Source: a virus. Taken from it: a stretch of 60,628 bases of DNA. A program made the position numbers and the translations under genes. The stretch spans positions 1 to 60,628 of IMG/VR virus record IMGVR_UViG_3300010157_000068; one strand, 5' to 3'. Within the stretch, counting starts at the first letter, position 1. Each line of letters starts with the position of its first letter. Positions 7,089-16,704 of this stretch are shown in pieces. The notes under the pieces were generated by a model. It saw only the letters and a list, made by a program, of their open reading frames with translations. It did not search any database and was not told the origin of the DNA.

Positions 7089-9312
7089 ATTATATTCTGT
7101 TGTAGAAAATTTTATACCTAATAACGTTCTCTCTATAAAGAATAGAAACAAGTCGTGGGAGTACGGATATGACGACAAGTACGACCTGGTTGTTATATCA
7201 AAGGATGGTACTATAGGTCAGGTGTATAATATAAACGGAATATACATAGCGTTACCTTCCGTCCCAAATATTGTGTATAAAAGGGACCAAAGGAAAGAGG
7301 AGCAGTACTGGGAGGCCTCAGATTACCCTAAAGAACTAGGAAATGTAAAGTCAATATTTCAGTGGCACACGATGTCAAAAGACTTCAAAGCTAAGTGGGT
7401 AGACTACATAGAGACAGAGTTTATAAAGAGAGACGAGGGGATGTTCTTTATGAATAATGGGTCGCCAACTTATATAACCGGAAGTCATTACATGTACCTT
7501 CAGTGGACAAAGATAGATGTCGGCCACCCTGACTTTAGAGAGGCGAACAGGATATTTTTCATTTACTGGGAGGCGTGCAAGGCAGATGACAGGTGCTTCG
7601 GAATGACGTATCTTAAGATCAGGCGTTCAGGTTTTTCATTCATGGCCTCATCGGAGTCTGTTAATGTAGCAACACTTGCAAAAAATGCACGCATTGGAAT
7701 ATGCTCTAAAAAAGGTGAGGACGCTAAGGCGATGTTTACCGACAAGGTGGTTCCTATATCTAGCAACTACCCATTCTTCTTCAAGCCGATCATGGACGGT
7801 ATGGATAAGCCTAAGACAGAGCTTGCGTACAGAGTGCCAGCGGCAAAGATCACCAAGAAGAACATGTACGAGAATGATGAGTCAAACCTTGAGGGTCTTG
7901 ACACATCTATTGACTGGAGTAATACATCTGATAACTCATACGATGGTGAGAAGCTAAGACTTCTTATAGAGGATGAGTCTGGAAAACTAGAGAAGCCGAA
8001 CAATATACTAAACGGATGGCGCGTAAGAAAGACGTGTCTAAGACTTGGTAGCAAAATCATAGGGAAGTGTATGATGGGGTCTACAGTTAACGCTCTAGAC
8101 AAAGGAGGTGCAAACTTTAAAAGCCTGTACGAAGACTCTAAGATATCTACAAGGAACGCTAACGGCCAGACAAAGACAGGACTGTACTCTTTATTTATAC
8201 CTATGGAGTGGAACTTTGAGGGCTACATTGACAGGTACGGGATGCCTGTGTTTAGAAAGCCAGAAGAACCAGTAGTTGGGGTAGATGGAAGGTTAATCAA
8301 GATAGGAGCTATTGACTTCTGGGAGAATGAGGTGGATTCTTTAAAGAGTGATCCTGATGCTCTTAATGAGTTTTACAGGCAGTTCCCAAGGACAGAAGGA
8401 CATGCATTTAGAGATGAGAGCAAGTCATCTATATACAATCTTACTAAGATATACCAGCAGATAGACTATAACGACTCACTTGTGAAGGATAGGGTTCTTA
8501 CAAGGGGATCATTTCACTGGAAGGATGGAAAGCAAGACACAATAGTCGTGTGGACTCCAGATAGTAGGGGTAGGTTCTTAGTGTCTTGGATACCTAACAA
8601 CTCTCTAATAAACAATGTAATAAACAGGGGCGGTATAAAATACCCTGGCAACGAGCATATTGGAGCTTTCGGTTGTGACCCGTATGATATATCAGGAACC
8701 GTTGGAGGGGGTGGGTCCAAGGGGGCTCTTCATGGACTAACTAAATTCAACATGGACGACGCTCCTAGTAATCAGTTCTTCCTTGAATACATAGCAAGGC
8801 CACAGACGGCCGAGATATTTTTTGAAGATGTGCTTATGGCGTGCGTGTTTTACGGAATGCCTGTACTTATAGAGAATAACAAGCAGAGGCTTCTTTATCA
8901 CTTTAAGAATAGGGGGTACAGAGGTTTTTCATTTAATAGACCGGATAAGCCTTCTCATAAGCTTTCTAAGACAGAAAAAGAGCTTGGAGGTATACCTAAC
9001 TCATCTGAAGACGTTAAGCACTCTCACGCGTCAGGAATAGAGTCTTATATAGAAAAGTATGTCGGTCTAGATACAGAAGGTACATACAGGGATCCTGATG
9101 AGATGGGATCCATGTATTTTACTAAGACATTAGAGGATTGGGCCAAGTTTGATATTAATGATAGAACAAAGCATGATGCCTCAATTAGTTCTGGACTAGC
9201 TATTATGGCTACTCAAAGGTACTCATTCTCGCCTGTTAAAAAAGATTCAAAAATAAGTATTAAATTTGCAAGATACAATAACAACGGAAGATACAGCGAA
9301 ATATTAAAATAA
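7027..9312 (+). CDS. terL: Terminase large subunit (TerL), DNA-packaging motor
   Basis: 761 residues, ATPase plus nuclease. The ATPase half has a degenerate Walker A-like segment around residue 198 (KIRRSGFSFMAS) after a conserved W/Y-rich region (FMNNGSPTYITGSHYMYLQW). The C-terminal RNase H-like nuclease shows the acidic triad FGCDPYD (about Asp550), LIENNKQ (about Glu614) and KHDASIS (about Asp717). It cuts concatemers and pumps DNA through the portal encoded next. The start at 7027 overlaps TerS; no better in-frame Met is near. The 1-base gap to the portal gene indicates one operon. Confidence 0.92.
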   Translation: MVSQNKKSLQSRDLQSEDQHKLYSVVENFIPNNVLSIKNRNKSWEYGYDDKYDLVVISKDGTIGQVYNINGIYIALPSVPNIVYKRDQRKEEQYWEASDYPKELGNVKSIFQWHTMSKDFKAKWVDYIETEFIKRDEGMFFMNNGSPTYITGSHYMYLQWTKIDVGHPDFREANRIFFIYWEACKADDRCFGMTYLKIRRSGFSFMASSESVNVATLAKNARIGICSKKGEDAKAMFTDKVVPISSNYPFFFKPIMDGMDKPKTELAYRVPAAKITKKNMYENDESNLEGLDTSIDWSNTSDNSYDGEKLRLLIEDESGKLEKPNNILNGWRVRKTCLRLGSKIIGKCMMGSTVNALDKGGANFKSLYEDSKISTRNANGQTKTGLYSLFIPMEWNFEGYIDRYGMPVFRKPEEPVVGVDGRLIKIGAIDFWENEVDSLKSDPDALNEFYRQFPRTEGHAFRDESKSSIYNLTKIYQQIDYNDSLVKDRVLTRGSFHWKDGKQDTIVVWTPDSRGRFLVSWIPNNSLINNVINRGGIKYPGNEHIGAFGCDPYDISGTVGGGGSKGALHGLTKFNMDDAPSNQFFLEYIARPQTAEIFFEDVLMACVFYGMPVLIENNKQRLLYHFKNRGYRGFSFNRPDKPSHKLSKTEKELGGIPNSSEDVKHSHASGIESYIEKYVGLDTEGTYRDPDEMGSMYFTKTLEDWAKFDINDRTKHDASISSGLAIMATQRYSFSPVKKDSKISIKFARYNNNGRYSEILK

Positions 9313-11748
9313 ATGAAGGATGTTACCGTCAATATAAACCCTGCAGGGTTCCCAAATCAATTTGCTTCAGATAAAGAGAAAGAATCTCTAGAGTATGGAC
9401 TACAGATCATGCAGGCCGTGCAGTATGAGTGGTTTCGAAAGGACAGCAACTCCTGTAAGTTTTATAATCAATGGGGTGACTTTCATAGACTTAGATTGTA
9501 TGCTAGAGGAGAGCAGTCGGTTGCAAAGTACAAGAATGAGTTATCAGTCGATGGAGACCTTTCTCATTTAAACTTGGACTGGACCCCAATTCCTATCATC
9601 CCAAAATTTGTGGATATAGTTGTTAATGGAATGGCTGATAGGTTATTTAAACCTAGGGCCTATGCTCAGGATGCAATATCTGCAGAGAGAAGGAGCAAGT
9701 ATCAGGACATGATAGAGACCGATATGGTGTCTAAAGATATCCTGTCTCAGGTGAAGGATAGTTTTGGAATAAACGCATTTGATACCGACCCAGAAAATCT
9801 ACCTCAGGATACCGAAGAGCTTAATTTGTTTATGCAAATAAACTATAAGCCGGCTATAGAAATTGCAGAGGAGACAGCAATAAATACGATACTAGAAGAA
9901 AACAGGTATGACGACATAAGAAGTAGAGTTGATTACGATATTACCGTTATTGGTAAGGGTATCGTTAAGCACCAGTTCTTACCAGGCAGCGGAGTACAAG
10001 TAGATTATGTAGACCCTGCAAATGTTGTTCATAGCTATACAGAAGACCCTCATTTTAGAGACTGTTTTTATTGGGGAGAAATTAAGACGGTTCCAATAAC
10101 GGAGCTTTTAAAGATAGATCCTACACTTACCAATGAGCAGTTAGAGGAAATATCTAAGTACAGTCAGTCATGGTACAATTACTATAACAACTCGCAATTT
10201 TATCAGAATAGTCTTTTCAACAAAGACTCTGCAACATTGTTGTATGTAAATTATAAGACAACTAAAAAATTTGTTTACAAGAAAAAAATACTTGACACCG
10301 GAGGTGTAAGGATTATACAAAAGGATGATACGTTCAATCCTCCTGCCGACATGATGGAGGAGGGAAGATTTGAAAAGGTGGAGAAGACTATTGATGTCTG
10401 GTACGATGGGATAATGGTTATGGGGACAAATATCGTCCTTAAGTGGGAGCTGTGCAAGAATATGGTGCGGCCTAAGTCTTCGTCTCAGTATGCAATTCCT
10501 AACTATGTAGCTGTTGCGCCTAGAATGTACAAGGGTAATATAGAGTCTCTTACTAGAAGGATGATTCCATTTGCTGATTTGATCCAGGTAACACATTTAA
10601 AGTTGCAGCAAGTATTGGCTAGAGTGGTTCCGGACGGTGTATTTATAGATGCCGACGGAATTAATGAAGTTGATCTTGGTACAGGGGCGGCTTATAACCC
10701 AGAGGACGCACTTAGATTATACTTCCAAACAGGTAGTGTGATCGGTAGAAGTTATACACAGGATGGAGAGTTTAATAATGCAAGGGTTCCTATACAAGAA
10801 TTAAACACGAATAGCGGTCAAGGAAAGATATCTGCCCTTATAGGCAGTTATAATCACTACCTAGGAATGATACGCGATGTCACAGGATTAAACGAGGCTA
10901 GAGACGGAAGTATGCCGGATCCAGAGTCTTTAGTAGGACTTCAAAAACTAGCGGCCGCAAATTCAAACACGGCTACAAGACACATACTAGAGGGCAGCCT
11001 TAGTATTACCAAATCATTATCCGAAGCCATATCTTACAGGGTGGCAGATATTCTTGAATATTCTGACTTCTCGGAGACGTTTGCCATGCAGATAGGCAAG
11101 TATAACGTTAGCCTTCTTGAAGAGATAAAGGATCTATACATTTATGATTTTGGAATATTTATAGATGTATCCCCTGACGAGGAAGAAAAGGCCAAGCTAG
11201 AGCAGAACATACAGGTCGCGTTAAGCAGAGATCAGATATCTCTTGAAGACGTGATAGACATCAGAGAGATAAATAATATAAAACTAGCTAATCAACTTTT
11301 AAAGCTTAAGAAACGCAAGAAAAAGGAAGAGGATCAGCAGAATGCTATGCAGACTCAACAGATGCAAGCTCAGCTTAATACTCAGTCTCAACAGATGGCG
11401 GCGCAGAGCGCTATGCAGCAGATACAGGCAGAGACTCAGTCAAAGATTCAAATTAAGCAGGCAGAGGTTGGTTACGAAATAGAAAAGATGAAGACCGAGG
11501 CTCAGCTTAAGGTAGAGCTTATGAATGTTGAGTATCAAATGAACATGCATTTAAAAGGTGTTGAGGCGCAGGCTATAACAACTAAAGATGAGCTTAAGGA
11601 GAAGGCTAAGGATAATAGGATTCTAAAGCAGGCAACTACGCAATCAAAACTTATAGAGCAGAGAAAAAATAACCTTCCTCCTGTAGATTTCGAGTCGAAT
11701 GAGGATTCGCTTGACGGCTTTGATATGTCAGAGTTTGAGCCAAAATAA
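9313..11748 (+). CDS. Portal protein
   Basis: 811 residues, directly after TerL. An N-terminal mixed domain is followed by a central region with the portal-like NYVAVAPRMYKGNIESLTRRMIPF segment, then helices with ..ARDGSMPDPESLVGLQKLAA, resembling the portal stem/wing. From about residue 655 the chain is a Gln-rich coiled coil (QNAMQTQQMQAQ..) of ~120 residues, probably the barrel inside the capsid. The dodecamer should hold the capsid vertex and pass DNA. Large portals with Q-rich tails are typical of crAss-like and related phages. Confidence 0.88.
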   Translation: MKDVTVNINPAGFPNQFASDKEKESLEYGLQIMQAVQYEWFRKDSNSCKFYNQWGDFHRLRLYARGEQSVAKYKNELSVDGDLSHLNLDWTPIPIIPKFVDIVVNGMADRLFKPRAYAQDAISAERRSKYQDMIETDMVSKDILSQVKDSFGINAFDTDPENLPQDTEELNLFMQINYKPAIEIAEETAINTILEENRYDDIRSRVDYDITVIGKGIVKHQFLPGSGVQVDYVDPANVVHSYTEDPHFRDCFYWGEIKTVPITELLKIDPTLTNEQLEEISKYSQSWYNYYNNSQFYQNSLFNKDSATLLYVNYKTTKKFVYKKKILDTGGVRIIQKDDTFNPPADMMEEGRFEKVEKTIDVWYDGIMVMGTNIVLKWELCKNMVRPKSSSQYAIPNYVAVAPRMYKGNIESLTRRMIPFADLIQVTHLKLQQVLARVVPDGVFIDADGINEVDLGTGAAYNPEDALRLYFQTGSVIGRSYTQDGEFNNARVPIQELNTNSGQGKISALIGSYNHYLGMIRDVTGLNEARDGSMPDPESLVGLQKLAAANSNTATRHILEGSLSITKSLSEAISYRVADILEYSDFSETFAMQIGKYNVSLLEEIKDLYIYDFGIFIDVSPDEEEKAKLEQNIQVALSRDQISLEDVIDIREINNIKLANQLLKLKKRKKKEEDQQNAMQTQQMQAQLNTQSQQMAAQSAMQQIQAETQSKIQIKQAEVGYEIEKMKTEAQLKVELMNVEYQMNMHLKGVEAQAITTKDELKEKAKDNRILKQATTQSKLIEQRKNNLPPVDFESNEDSLDGFDMSEFEPK

Positions 11749-11765
11749 TAAAAGAAAATATTTAC

Positions 11766-11773
11766 TAACTTTG
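11766..11773 (+). promoter_or_regulatory. Bacteroidota-type -7 promoter element before the capsid operon
   Basis: TAACTTTG, 13 bases before the ATG at 11787 and just after the portal stop. It fits TAnnTTTG and gives the capsid genes their own promoter. Confidence 0.65.
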
Positions 11774-11786
11774 CAAAAATATAAAA

Positions 11787-12149
11787 ATGACACTAGAAGA
11801 TATAGCAGGTAGACTTGCTACGTTCCATGAGCAGATACATCAGATTCACTGGGAGACAAGGAGTTTTGCTGAGCACAAGGCTTTAGGAGAGTTCTATGAG
11901 TTTCTACAAGACTTTAAGGACGAGATAATTGAAAAGGTTATGGGGTACTCAGGAAAGAGGGTTAAAGGTTTTAGGGTTGATATTATAAAGCCAAACGAGA
12001 ATTCCGTAGATGTGGTTGACCAGGTACTTGTATTTGCTAGGGAGTTAGAAATGTTTGGAGACGCAAACATGTATCCTGACGTATGTAATATGGCTCAGTC
12101 GTTATCTGGAGAGACAGCAAAGGTTAAGTACCTTCTTACTTTATCGTAA
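11787..12149 (+). CDS. Dps/ferritin-like four-helix protein
   Basis: 120 residues, all helical. The start (FHEQIHQIHWETRSFAEHKA) resembles the Dps N-terminal helix with its HW...H..H spacing, followed by an E-rich second helix (FYEFLQDFKDEIIEKVMGY). Dps proteins bind iron and DNA; in phages this small version is found between portal and capsid genes with unknown role. It starts the capsid operon from its own promoter. Whether the metal site is complete cannot be judged from the sequence alone. Confidence 0.65.
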   Translation: MTLEDIAGRLATFHEQIHQIHWETRSFAEHKALGEFYEFLQDFKDEIIEKVMGYSGKRVKGFRVDIIKPNENSVDVVDQVLVFARELEMFGDANMYPDVCNMAQSLSGETAKVKYLLTLS

Positions 12150-12174
12150 TTAAATAAATTTAAAATTAAATCAA

Positions 12175-13278
12175 ATGGGAGAATTTACAGTTAGGGACGT
12201 AGGTGCCGGAGAAGAAAGGTCTATACAAGAGATCGAACAGGAATTACTTGATAAGCACGAGGAGAAGTTTAATAATGACGGAGTTCAAGAAAAGGAATCG
12301 TTCACGGAACGTGAACAGGTAGAAGAGGTTGAACATAAGGATACTACTTTAGAATTAAAGGACGAAGACATACTGTCTTATATTAAGGGCAGGTATAATA
12401 AAGACATCAGCTCAGTTGATGAGTTGTTCAAAGAAAGAGATAGTAATGAGGAGCTTCCGTCGGATGTATCCGCATTCTTAAAATATAAAAAAGAAACAGG
12501 AAGAGGTATAGATGACTTTATTAGGTTAAATAAGGACTTCGAAAAACTTTCGCCTGAAAAACTTTTAGCAGAGTACTACTCAGCTACCGAGTCAGACTTG
12601 GATGACGAAGATATCAGTTACATGATAGAGGATAGGTTTAGTTACGACCCTGACTTTGATGATGAAAAGGATATTAAGAAGAAAGAAATTGCCAAGAAAA
12701 AAGAGCTTGCTAAAGCAAAGAAGTTTTTTGAAGATCAGAAAGAACAGTACAAGACACCGGCTGAGTCAAAAGGTGGATTAGTTAGTGATGATGAGAAGGA
12801 AGCTTATAATGCTTACAAGAAATACGTTCAAGACTCGAATAACATACAGCAGGAGGGCTTAAAAAAAGCTGAGTACTTCCAGAAAAAGACTGAAGAGATT
12901 TTTAACTCAGAATTCAAAGGTTTTGATTTCAACGTGGGTGAAAAAGACATCAAGTTTCTACCTGGAGACCCGGCAGATTTAAAAAAGTCTCAGTCTGATC
13001 TAACAAACTACATATCCAAGTATTTGGATAAGGATGGGTTGGTTTCAGATGCCGTAGGTTATCATAGGTCATTATCTGTCGCTATGAATCCTGAAAAGTT
13101 TGCCAAGTTTTTTTATGAACAAGGTAAGGCTGAGGCGCTATTAGATACCGCCAAACAAACAAAAAATATAGACATGGATATGAGGTCTTCTCAACAGTCT
13201 ATCAGCACTTCAGGCATAAAGGTTAAGAGTATGAGTACTGATTCGGGTAGTGGACTTAAATTTAAAAGTTTAAAGTAA
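12175..13278 (+). CDS. Scaffold-like protein
   Basis: 367 residues, very rich in Glu, Asp and Lys and mostly predicted helix/coiled coil, with no Cys and few aromatic residues. It lies directly before the major capsid gene, the place of a scaffolding protein that guides shell assembly and is then removed. Residues ~160-240 are a long charged helix (KKKEIAKKKELAKAKKFFED). The C-terminus (..KVKSMSTDSGSGLKFKSLK) is basic, as is common in capsid-binding scaffold ends. No protease domain is seen. Confidence 0.65.
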   Translation: MGEFTVRDVGAGEERSIQEIEQELLDKHEEKFNNDGVQEKESFTEREQVEEVEHKDTTLELKDEDILSYIKGRYNKDISSVDELFKERDSNEELPSDVSAFLKYKKETGRGIDDFIRLNKDFEKLSPEKLLAEYYSATESDLDDEDISYMIEDRFSYDPDFDDEKDIKKKEIAKKKELAKAKKFFEDQKEQYKTPAESKGGLVSDDEKEAYNAYKKYVQDSNNIQQEGLKKAEYFQKKTEEIFNSEFKGFDFNVGEKDIKFLPGDPADLKKSQSDLTNYISKYLDKDGLVSDAVGYHRSLSVAMNPEKFAKFFYEQGKAEALLDTAKQTKNIDMDMRSSQQSISTSGIKVKSMSTDSGSGLKFKSLK

Positions 13279-13298
13279 CACTAAAAAATTAAAACAAA

Positions 13299-14720
13299 AT
13301 GGGAGTATTATCTACACCAGGCTATGATTTACAGCCGTCTGCTGAGAAGAAAACCTTAGCATCAAATTACATCACAAACTTCGACTTCTTGAATCAGTAC
13401 TTACCAGATACTTACGAGAAAGAGTTTGAAAGATACGGTAACCGATCGGTTGCATCGTTCTTAAGATCAGTAGGGGCTGAGATGCCTTCAACATCTGACC
13501 TTATCAAGTGGGCAGAACAAGGTCGTCTACACACTAAGTATGTTAACTGTGTTGCAACAGGCTATTCTGCCGGTGCTGATACGGCTACAATCATCGTTAA
13601 TGACGTATTAAATCCTGCCGTAACTACAGGAACTGGAATTGCATTTAGAAAGGGACAGACAGTATTTTTATCTGATAACAACGAAGCTTCTAAATCTAAC
13701 AAGGCAATTATCACTAACGTAAACTACTCTGCCAGCACATTTGATGTAGCTTACTATGAAGGTGGAGGCCAGACATTTGGAGCTACTGACGTGATCACAG
13801 CGTTTGTTTATGGTTCAGAGTTCAGAAAAGGTACAGAAGGAATGGTTGAGTCTTTAGAGGCTAACGACATATTCTTAGAGAACAGCCCGATCATCATCAA
13901 AGATAAGTACGCGGTATCTGGTTCAGATATGGCTCAAATCGGATGGGTTGAGGTTACTACTGAGAATGGGGCCACCGGATATTTATGGTACATTAAGTCA
14001 GAGCATGAGACTCGTCTACGTTTTGAGGACTACTTAGAATTAGCTATGATCGAAGCTGTACCTGCTGAGTCAGGATCTGGAGCTGCTGCCCAATCTACAT
14101 TTGGAAATAAGGGTTCTGAAGGTTTGTTCTACTCGGTTGCCGACAGAGGTAACATCTGGGGAGGCGGTAACCCAACCACATTGTCTGACTTTGATACTAT
14201 TATCCAACGTCTTGACAAACAAGGAGCTATTCAAGAGAACGTGTTGTTTGTTAACCGTCAGTTCTCTTTCGATATTGATGATATGTTGGCTGCTCAAAAC
14301 TCTTATGGTGCAGGTGGTACATCTTATGGTTTGTTTGATAACGATAAGGAAATGGCGTTGAACTTAGGTTTTACAGGATTCCGTAGAGGTTACGACTTCT
14401 ATAAAACTGACTGGAAGTACTTGAACGATGCTGCAACTCGTGGAGGTGTAGTTGGAGGCGCAGTTAACGGAGTTTTAGTCCCTGCTGGATCTACTACAGT
14501 TTACGATCAGGTGTTAGGTAAAAACGCTAAGCGTCCTTTCTTACACGTAAGATACCGGGCCTCTGAGACAGAAGACAGACGCTACAAGACTTGGATTACA
14601 GGTTCTGCTGGAGGAGCTACAAACTCTTCTTTAGATGCAATGGAGGTTCATTTCTTGTCTGAAAGAGCTTTATGTACTCTAGGAGCTAACAACTTCTTCT
14701 TATTCGAAGCTAATAGCTAG
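13299..14720 (+). CDS. Major capsid protein
   Basis: 473 residues, immediately after the scaffold. The codon choice is unlike neighbours (CGT Arg, AAC/TTC rich), as expected for the most abundant virion protein. The order is an N-terminal arm, a beta-rich domain with an ..IVNDVLNPAVTTGTGIAFRKGQ insert, then helices and a ..FLSERALCTLGANNFFLFEA end. It resembles HK97-fold capsids of crAss-like phages. A strong terminator follows the stop. Confidence 0.88.
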   Translation: MGVLSTPGYDLQPSAEKKTLASNYITNFDFLNQYLPDTYEKEFERYGNRSVASFLRSVGAEMPSTSDLIKWAEQGRLHTKYVNCVATGYSAGADTATIIVNDVLNPAVTTGTGIAFRKGQTVFLSDNNEASKSNKAIITNVNYSASTFDVAYYEGGGQTFGATDVITAFVYGSEFRKGTEGMVESLEANDIFLENSPIIIKDKYAVSGSDMAQIGWVEVTTENGATGYLWYIKSEHETRLRFEDYLELAMIEAVPAESGSGAAAQSTFGNKGSEGLFYSVADRGNIWGGGNPTTLSDFDTIIQRLDKQGAIQENVLFVNRQFSFDIDDMLAAQNSYGAGGTSYGLFDNDKEMALNLGFTGFRRGYDFYKTDWKYLNDAATRGGVVGGAVNGVLVPAGSTTVYDQVLGKNAKRPFLHVRYRASETEDRRYKTWITGSAGGATNSSLDAMEVHFLSERALCTLGANNFFLFEANS

Positions 14721-14733
14721 AAATAAATTACCC

Positions 14734-14767
14734 AACAGAGGGGCATTAGTGTCCCTCTGTTATTTTT
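14734..14767 (+). terminator. Rho-independent terminator after the capsid gene
   Basis: Nine-base stem AACAGAGGG / CCCTCTGTT (14734-14742 with 14753-14761), 10-base loop, then TATTTTT. It lies 14 bases after the capsid stop and should end or attenuate the capsid transcript. Confidence 0.9.
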
Positions 14768-14787
14768 AACAATTTAAATTATATCAA

Positions 14788-15528
14788 ATGGAAAAGAATA
14801 TTGCATTAGTAGATAGAATCTACGTATTAAAAAAAAGAAATACTCCGTTGTCATATATGCTGACATCGAAGAACACTTCAAGAAGTCCCTTATACTACTT
14901 TGACGGAACAACAAATAGAGCGCTTCGGTACGCTAGGAATCAAAAATCACCTTTCGAGGATGAGCAAGATGGTTCAGCAATACTAGAACCTATCGTCTTC
15001 GTAGATGGTTCATTAACAGTATTTAAAACAAACCCGGTGCTTCAAAAGTTCTTAGATTATCACCCTGGTAATGGGACCATATTTGAAGAGGTAAATACAG
15101 AAAAAGATGCCTCAGAGCAGGTAGAAAAGATCGATATGGAGCTTGATGCTCAGTTAGCAGCCAGAGACCTTTCTGTAGACATGCTTGAGGCTGTAGCCAG
15201 AGTTGTACTAGGTGTTAAGATAGACAAGATGTCTACGTCTGAATTAAAAAGAGATGTTAGAGTTTATGCTAAGGGCAACCCACAAAAGTTTATGGAGATA
15301 CTAAATGATCCTATGCTTAACCTTCAAAATACATGTGCTAAGTTCTTTGATCATGACCTTTTAAAATTAAAAAATAGAGGAAGAGATATCTATTTCAACT
15401 TAGAAACAAATAAGAAAAAAGTGCTTACGGTGCCTTATGGTGAGAATCATTTATTTACACTGGCCTCTCACCTGAGATCTGACGATGGAATTGAAACTTT
15501 AAGACTTTTAGAGAGTCACTTAGGGTAG
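14788..15528 (+). CDS. Structural-module hypothetical protein conserved in Bacteroidota phages
   Basis: 246 residues. The N-terminal half has a pattern I know from crAss-like and related phages: VDRIYVLKKRN.PLSYML.., then LRYARNQKSPFEDEQDG and NPVLQKFLDYHPGNG. The C-terminal half is helical and ends LRLLESHLG. No enzymatic motif is seen. Always found between capsid and tail genes, so a head or connector-associated role is likely. A run of T follows the stop, just before the next promoter. Confidence 0.75.
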   Translation: MEKNIALVDRIYVLKKRNTPLSYMLTSKNTSRSPLYYFDGTTNRALRYARNQKSPFEDEQDGSAILEPIVFVDGSLTVFKTNPVLQKFLDYHPGNGTIFEEVNTEKDASEQVEKIDMELDAQLAARDLSVDMLEAVARVVLGVKIDKMSTSELKRDVRVYAKGNPQKFMEILNDPMLNLQNTCAKFFDHDLLKLKNRGRDIYFNLETNKKKVLTVPYGENHLFTLASHLRSDDGIETLRLLESHLG

Positions 15529-15539
15529 TTTTTTTTTAT

Positions 15540-15547
15540 TATCTTTG
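15540..15547 (+). promoter_or_regulatory. Bacteroidota-type -7 promoter element
   Basis: TATCTTTG followed by CACC, 33 bases before the ATG at 15581. This is a perfect TAnnTTTG match after a ten-base T run. Confidence 0.75.
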
Positions 15548-15580
15548 CACCTATTATTAATAATAAATAACAAAAAGAAA

Positions 15581-15862
15581 ATGGAAAAATTTTTAAACAT
15601 CCCTGTTACAAATGAGCAGTTTCAGTTAGTTTCGGCTACAGATATTAAACTTATCGAGCAGGCGTCAACCACCACGGTTACTATCGCTTATGGTGGTGGA
15701 AAAGTAATTACAATTACTCATGCAGCTGCTGGATCAGGAGTTGAAACTCAAAGAGACGCTATCGAAGCTGCTGTAGTAGCTGCGTTAGGAGAGGGGTGGA
15801 CAAAGGTAACTTACGATGTTACATTGTTGCCATTCGCGGTGTCAGGTATTGCAATCGCGTAA
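15581..15862 (+). CDS. Small head protein, possible capsid decoration protein
   Basis: 93 residues from the ATG at 15581, chosen because the promoter lies between it and the upstream in-frame ATG. Beta-rich with a short helix (..RDAIEAAVVAALGEGW..). It has its own promoter and terminator, so it is a single-gene transcript, which suits an abundant protein such as a decoration or cement protein. No family is recognised with certainty. Confidence 0.7.
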   Translation: MEKFLNIPVTNEQFQLVSATDIKLIEQASTTTVTIAYGGGKVITITHAAAGSGVETQRDAIEAAVVAALGEGWTKVTYDVTLLPFAVSGIAIA

Positions 15863-15885
15863 CTAGATTACGTTTAAAACAAAGG

Positions 15886-15913
15886 AGCACTCTATCAAGG
15901 GTGCTTTTTTTTT
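15886..15913 (+). terminator. Rho-independent terminator
   Basis: Seven-base stem AGCACTC / GGGTGCT (one wobble pair), loop TATCAA, then nine T. It is followed within three bases by the next promoter element. Confidence 0.88.
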
Positions 15914-15915
15914 AT

Positions 15916-15923
15916 TATCTTTG
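15916..15923 (+). promoter_or_regulatory. Bacteroidota-type -7 promoter element for the tail operon
   Basis: TATCTTTG, 17 bases before the ATG at 15941 and directly after a terminator, so the tail operon starts a new transcript. Confidence 0.75.
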
Positions 15924-15940
15924 TAAAAAAGTTTTTTAAT

Positions 15941-16702
15941 ATGATAAACTCAGTTAGGAACACGGTTCTATCTGTTATAAACAAGAATAACTACGGGTAC
16001 ATAACACCTGCTGACTTTAACTTATATGCTAAGCAGGCTCAGATGGAGCTGTATGAAGAGTACTACTCTTCTTACAATAAGACCATTAACATGGAGAATG
16101 CTAGAATGTCTGGCACAGACTATGCTGATATAGAACAGCCAATAGCAGAAACTCTAGAATCATTCTTAGTGTCTTATAATTTGACCAATAAATCTGATAA
16201 TACATGGTACGCTCCGTCTGTAGATACTACAGGAAGTGATTCATACATGATCTTGAGGATGGACTGCTTAAATAGTTCTGGTGCCAGAATAGCCACTATA
16301 GACAAGGTATCTAATGGAAAATCCATGATGCTTATAGACTCTAATCTAACAGGTCCTTCTTTAATGTATCCTGCATATGTATATAGCTCTGACTCCGCAG
16401 GAAAGTCAACTGTAACAGTGTATCCTAGCACTATAAAGGATCCAGCATACGATATAAAGTGTACATACTTCACCTATCCTAAGGATCCTAAGTGGACGTA
16501 TATTGTTTTACAGAACGGATCACCTATGTTTGATCAGTCGCAATCTGACTACCAAGACTTTCAGCTTCCAAACGAGGACGAGTACAAGTTAGTAATGAAG
16601 ATACTTCAGTACGCTGGAATATCAATAAGAGAACAAGAGGTAGCTGCGTATGCTTTAGGCCAAGAACAGCACGAACAACCAACATTTAGTCAACAGCAAT
16701 AA
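15941..16702 (+). CDS. Head-to-tail connector / ring protein
   Basis: 253 residues. The start VRNTVLSVINKNNYGYITPADFNLYAKQAQ matches a family placed just after capsid genes in crAss-like phages, where such proteins build the rings below the portal. The N-terminus is helical and the rest beta-rich. The C-terminus is Gln-rich (..FSQQQ). It begins the tail operon and is followed two bases later by a second ring-like gene. The exact ring position is not deducible. Confidence 0.7.
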   Translation: MINSVRNTVLSVINKNNYGYITPADFNLYAKQAQMELYEEYYSSYNKTINMENARMSGTDYADIEQPIAETLESFLVSYNLTNKSDNTWYAPSVDTTGSDSYMILRMDCLNSSGARIATIDKVSNGKSMMLIDSNLTGPSLMYPAYVYSSDSAGKSTVTVYPSTIKDPAYDIKCTYFTYPKDPKWTYIVLQNGSPMFDQSQSDYQDFQLPNEDEYKLVMKILQYAGISIREQEVAAYALGQEQHEQPTFSQQQ

Positions 16703-16704
16703 CG

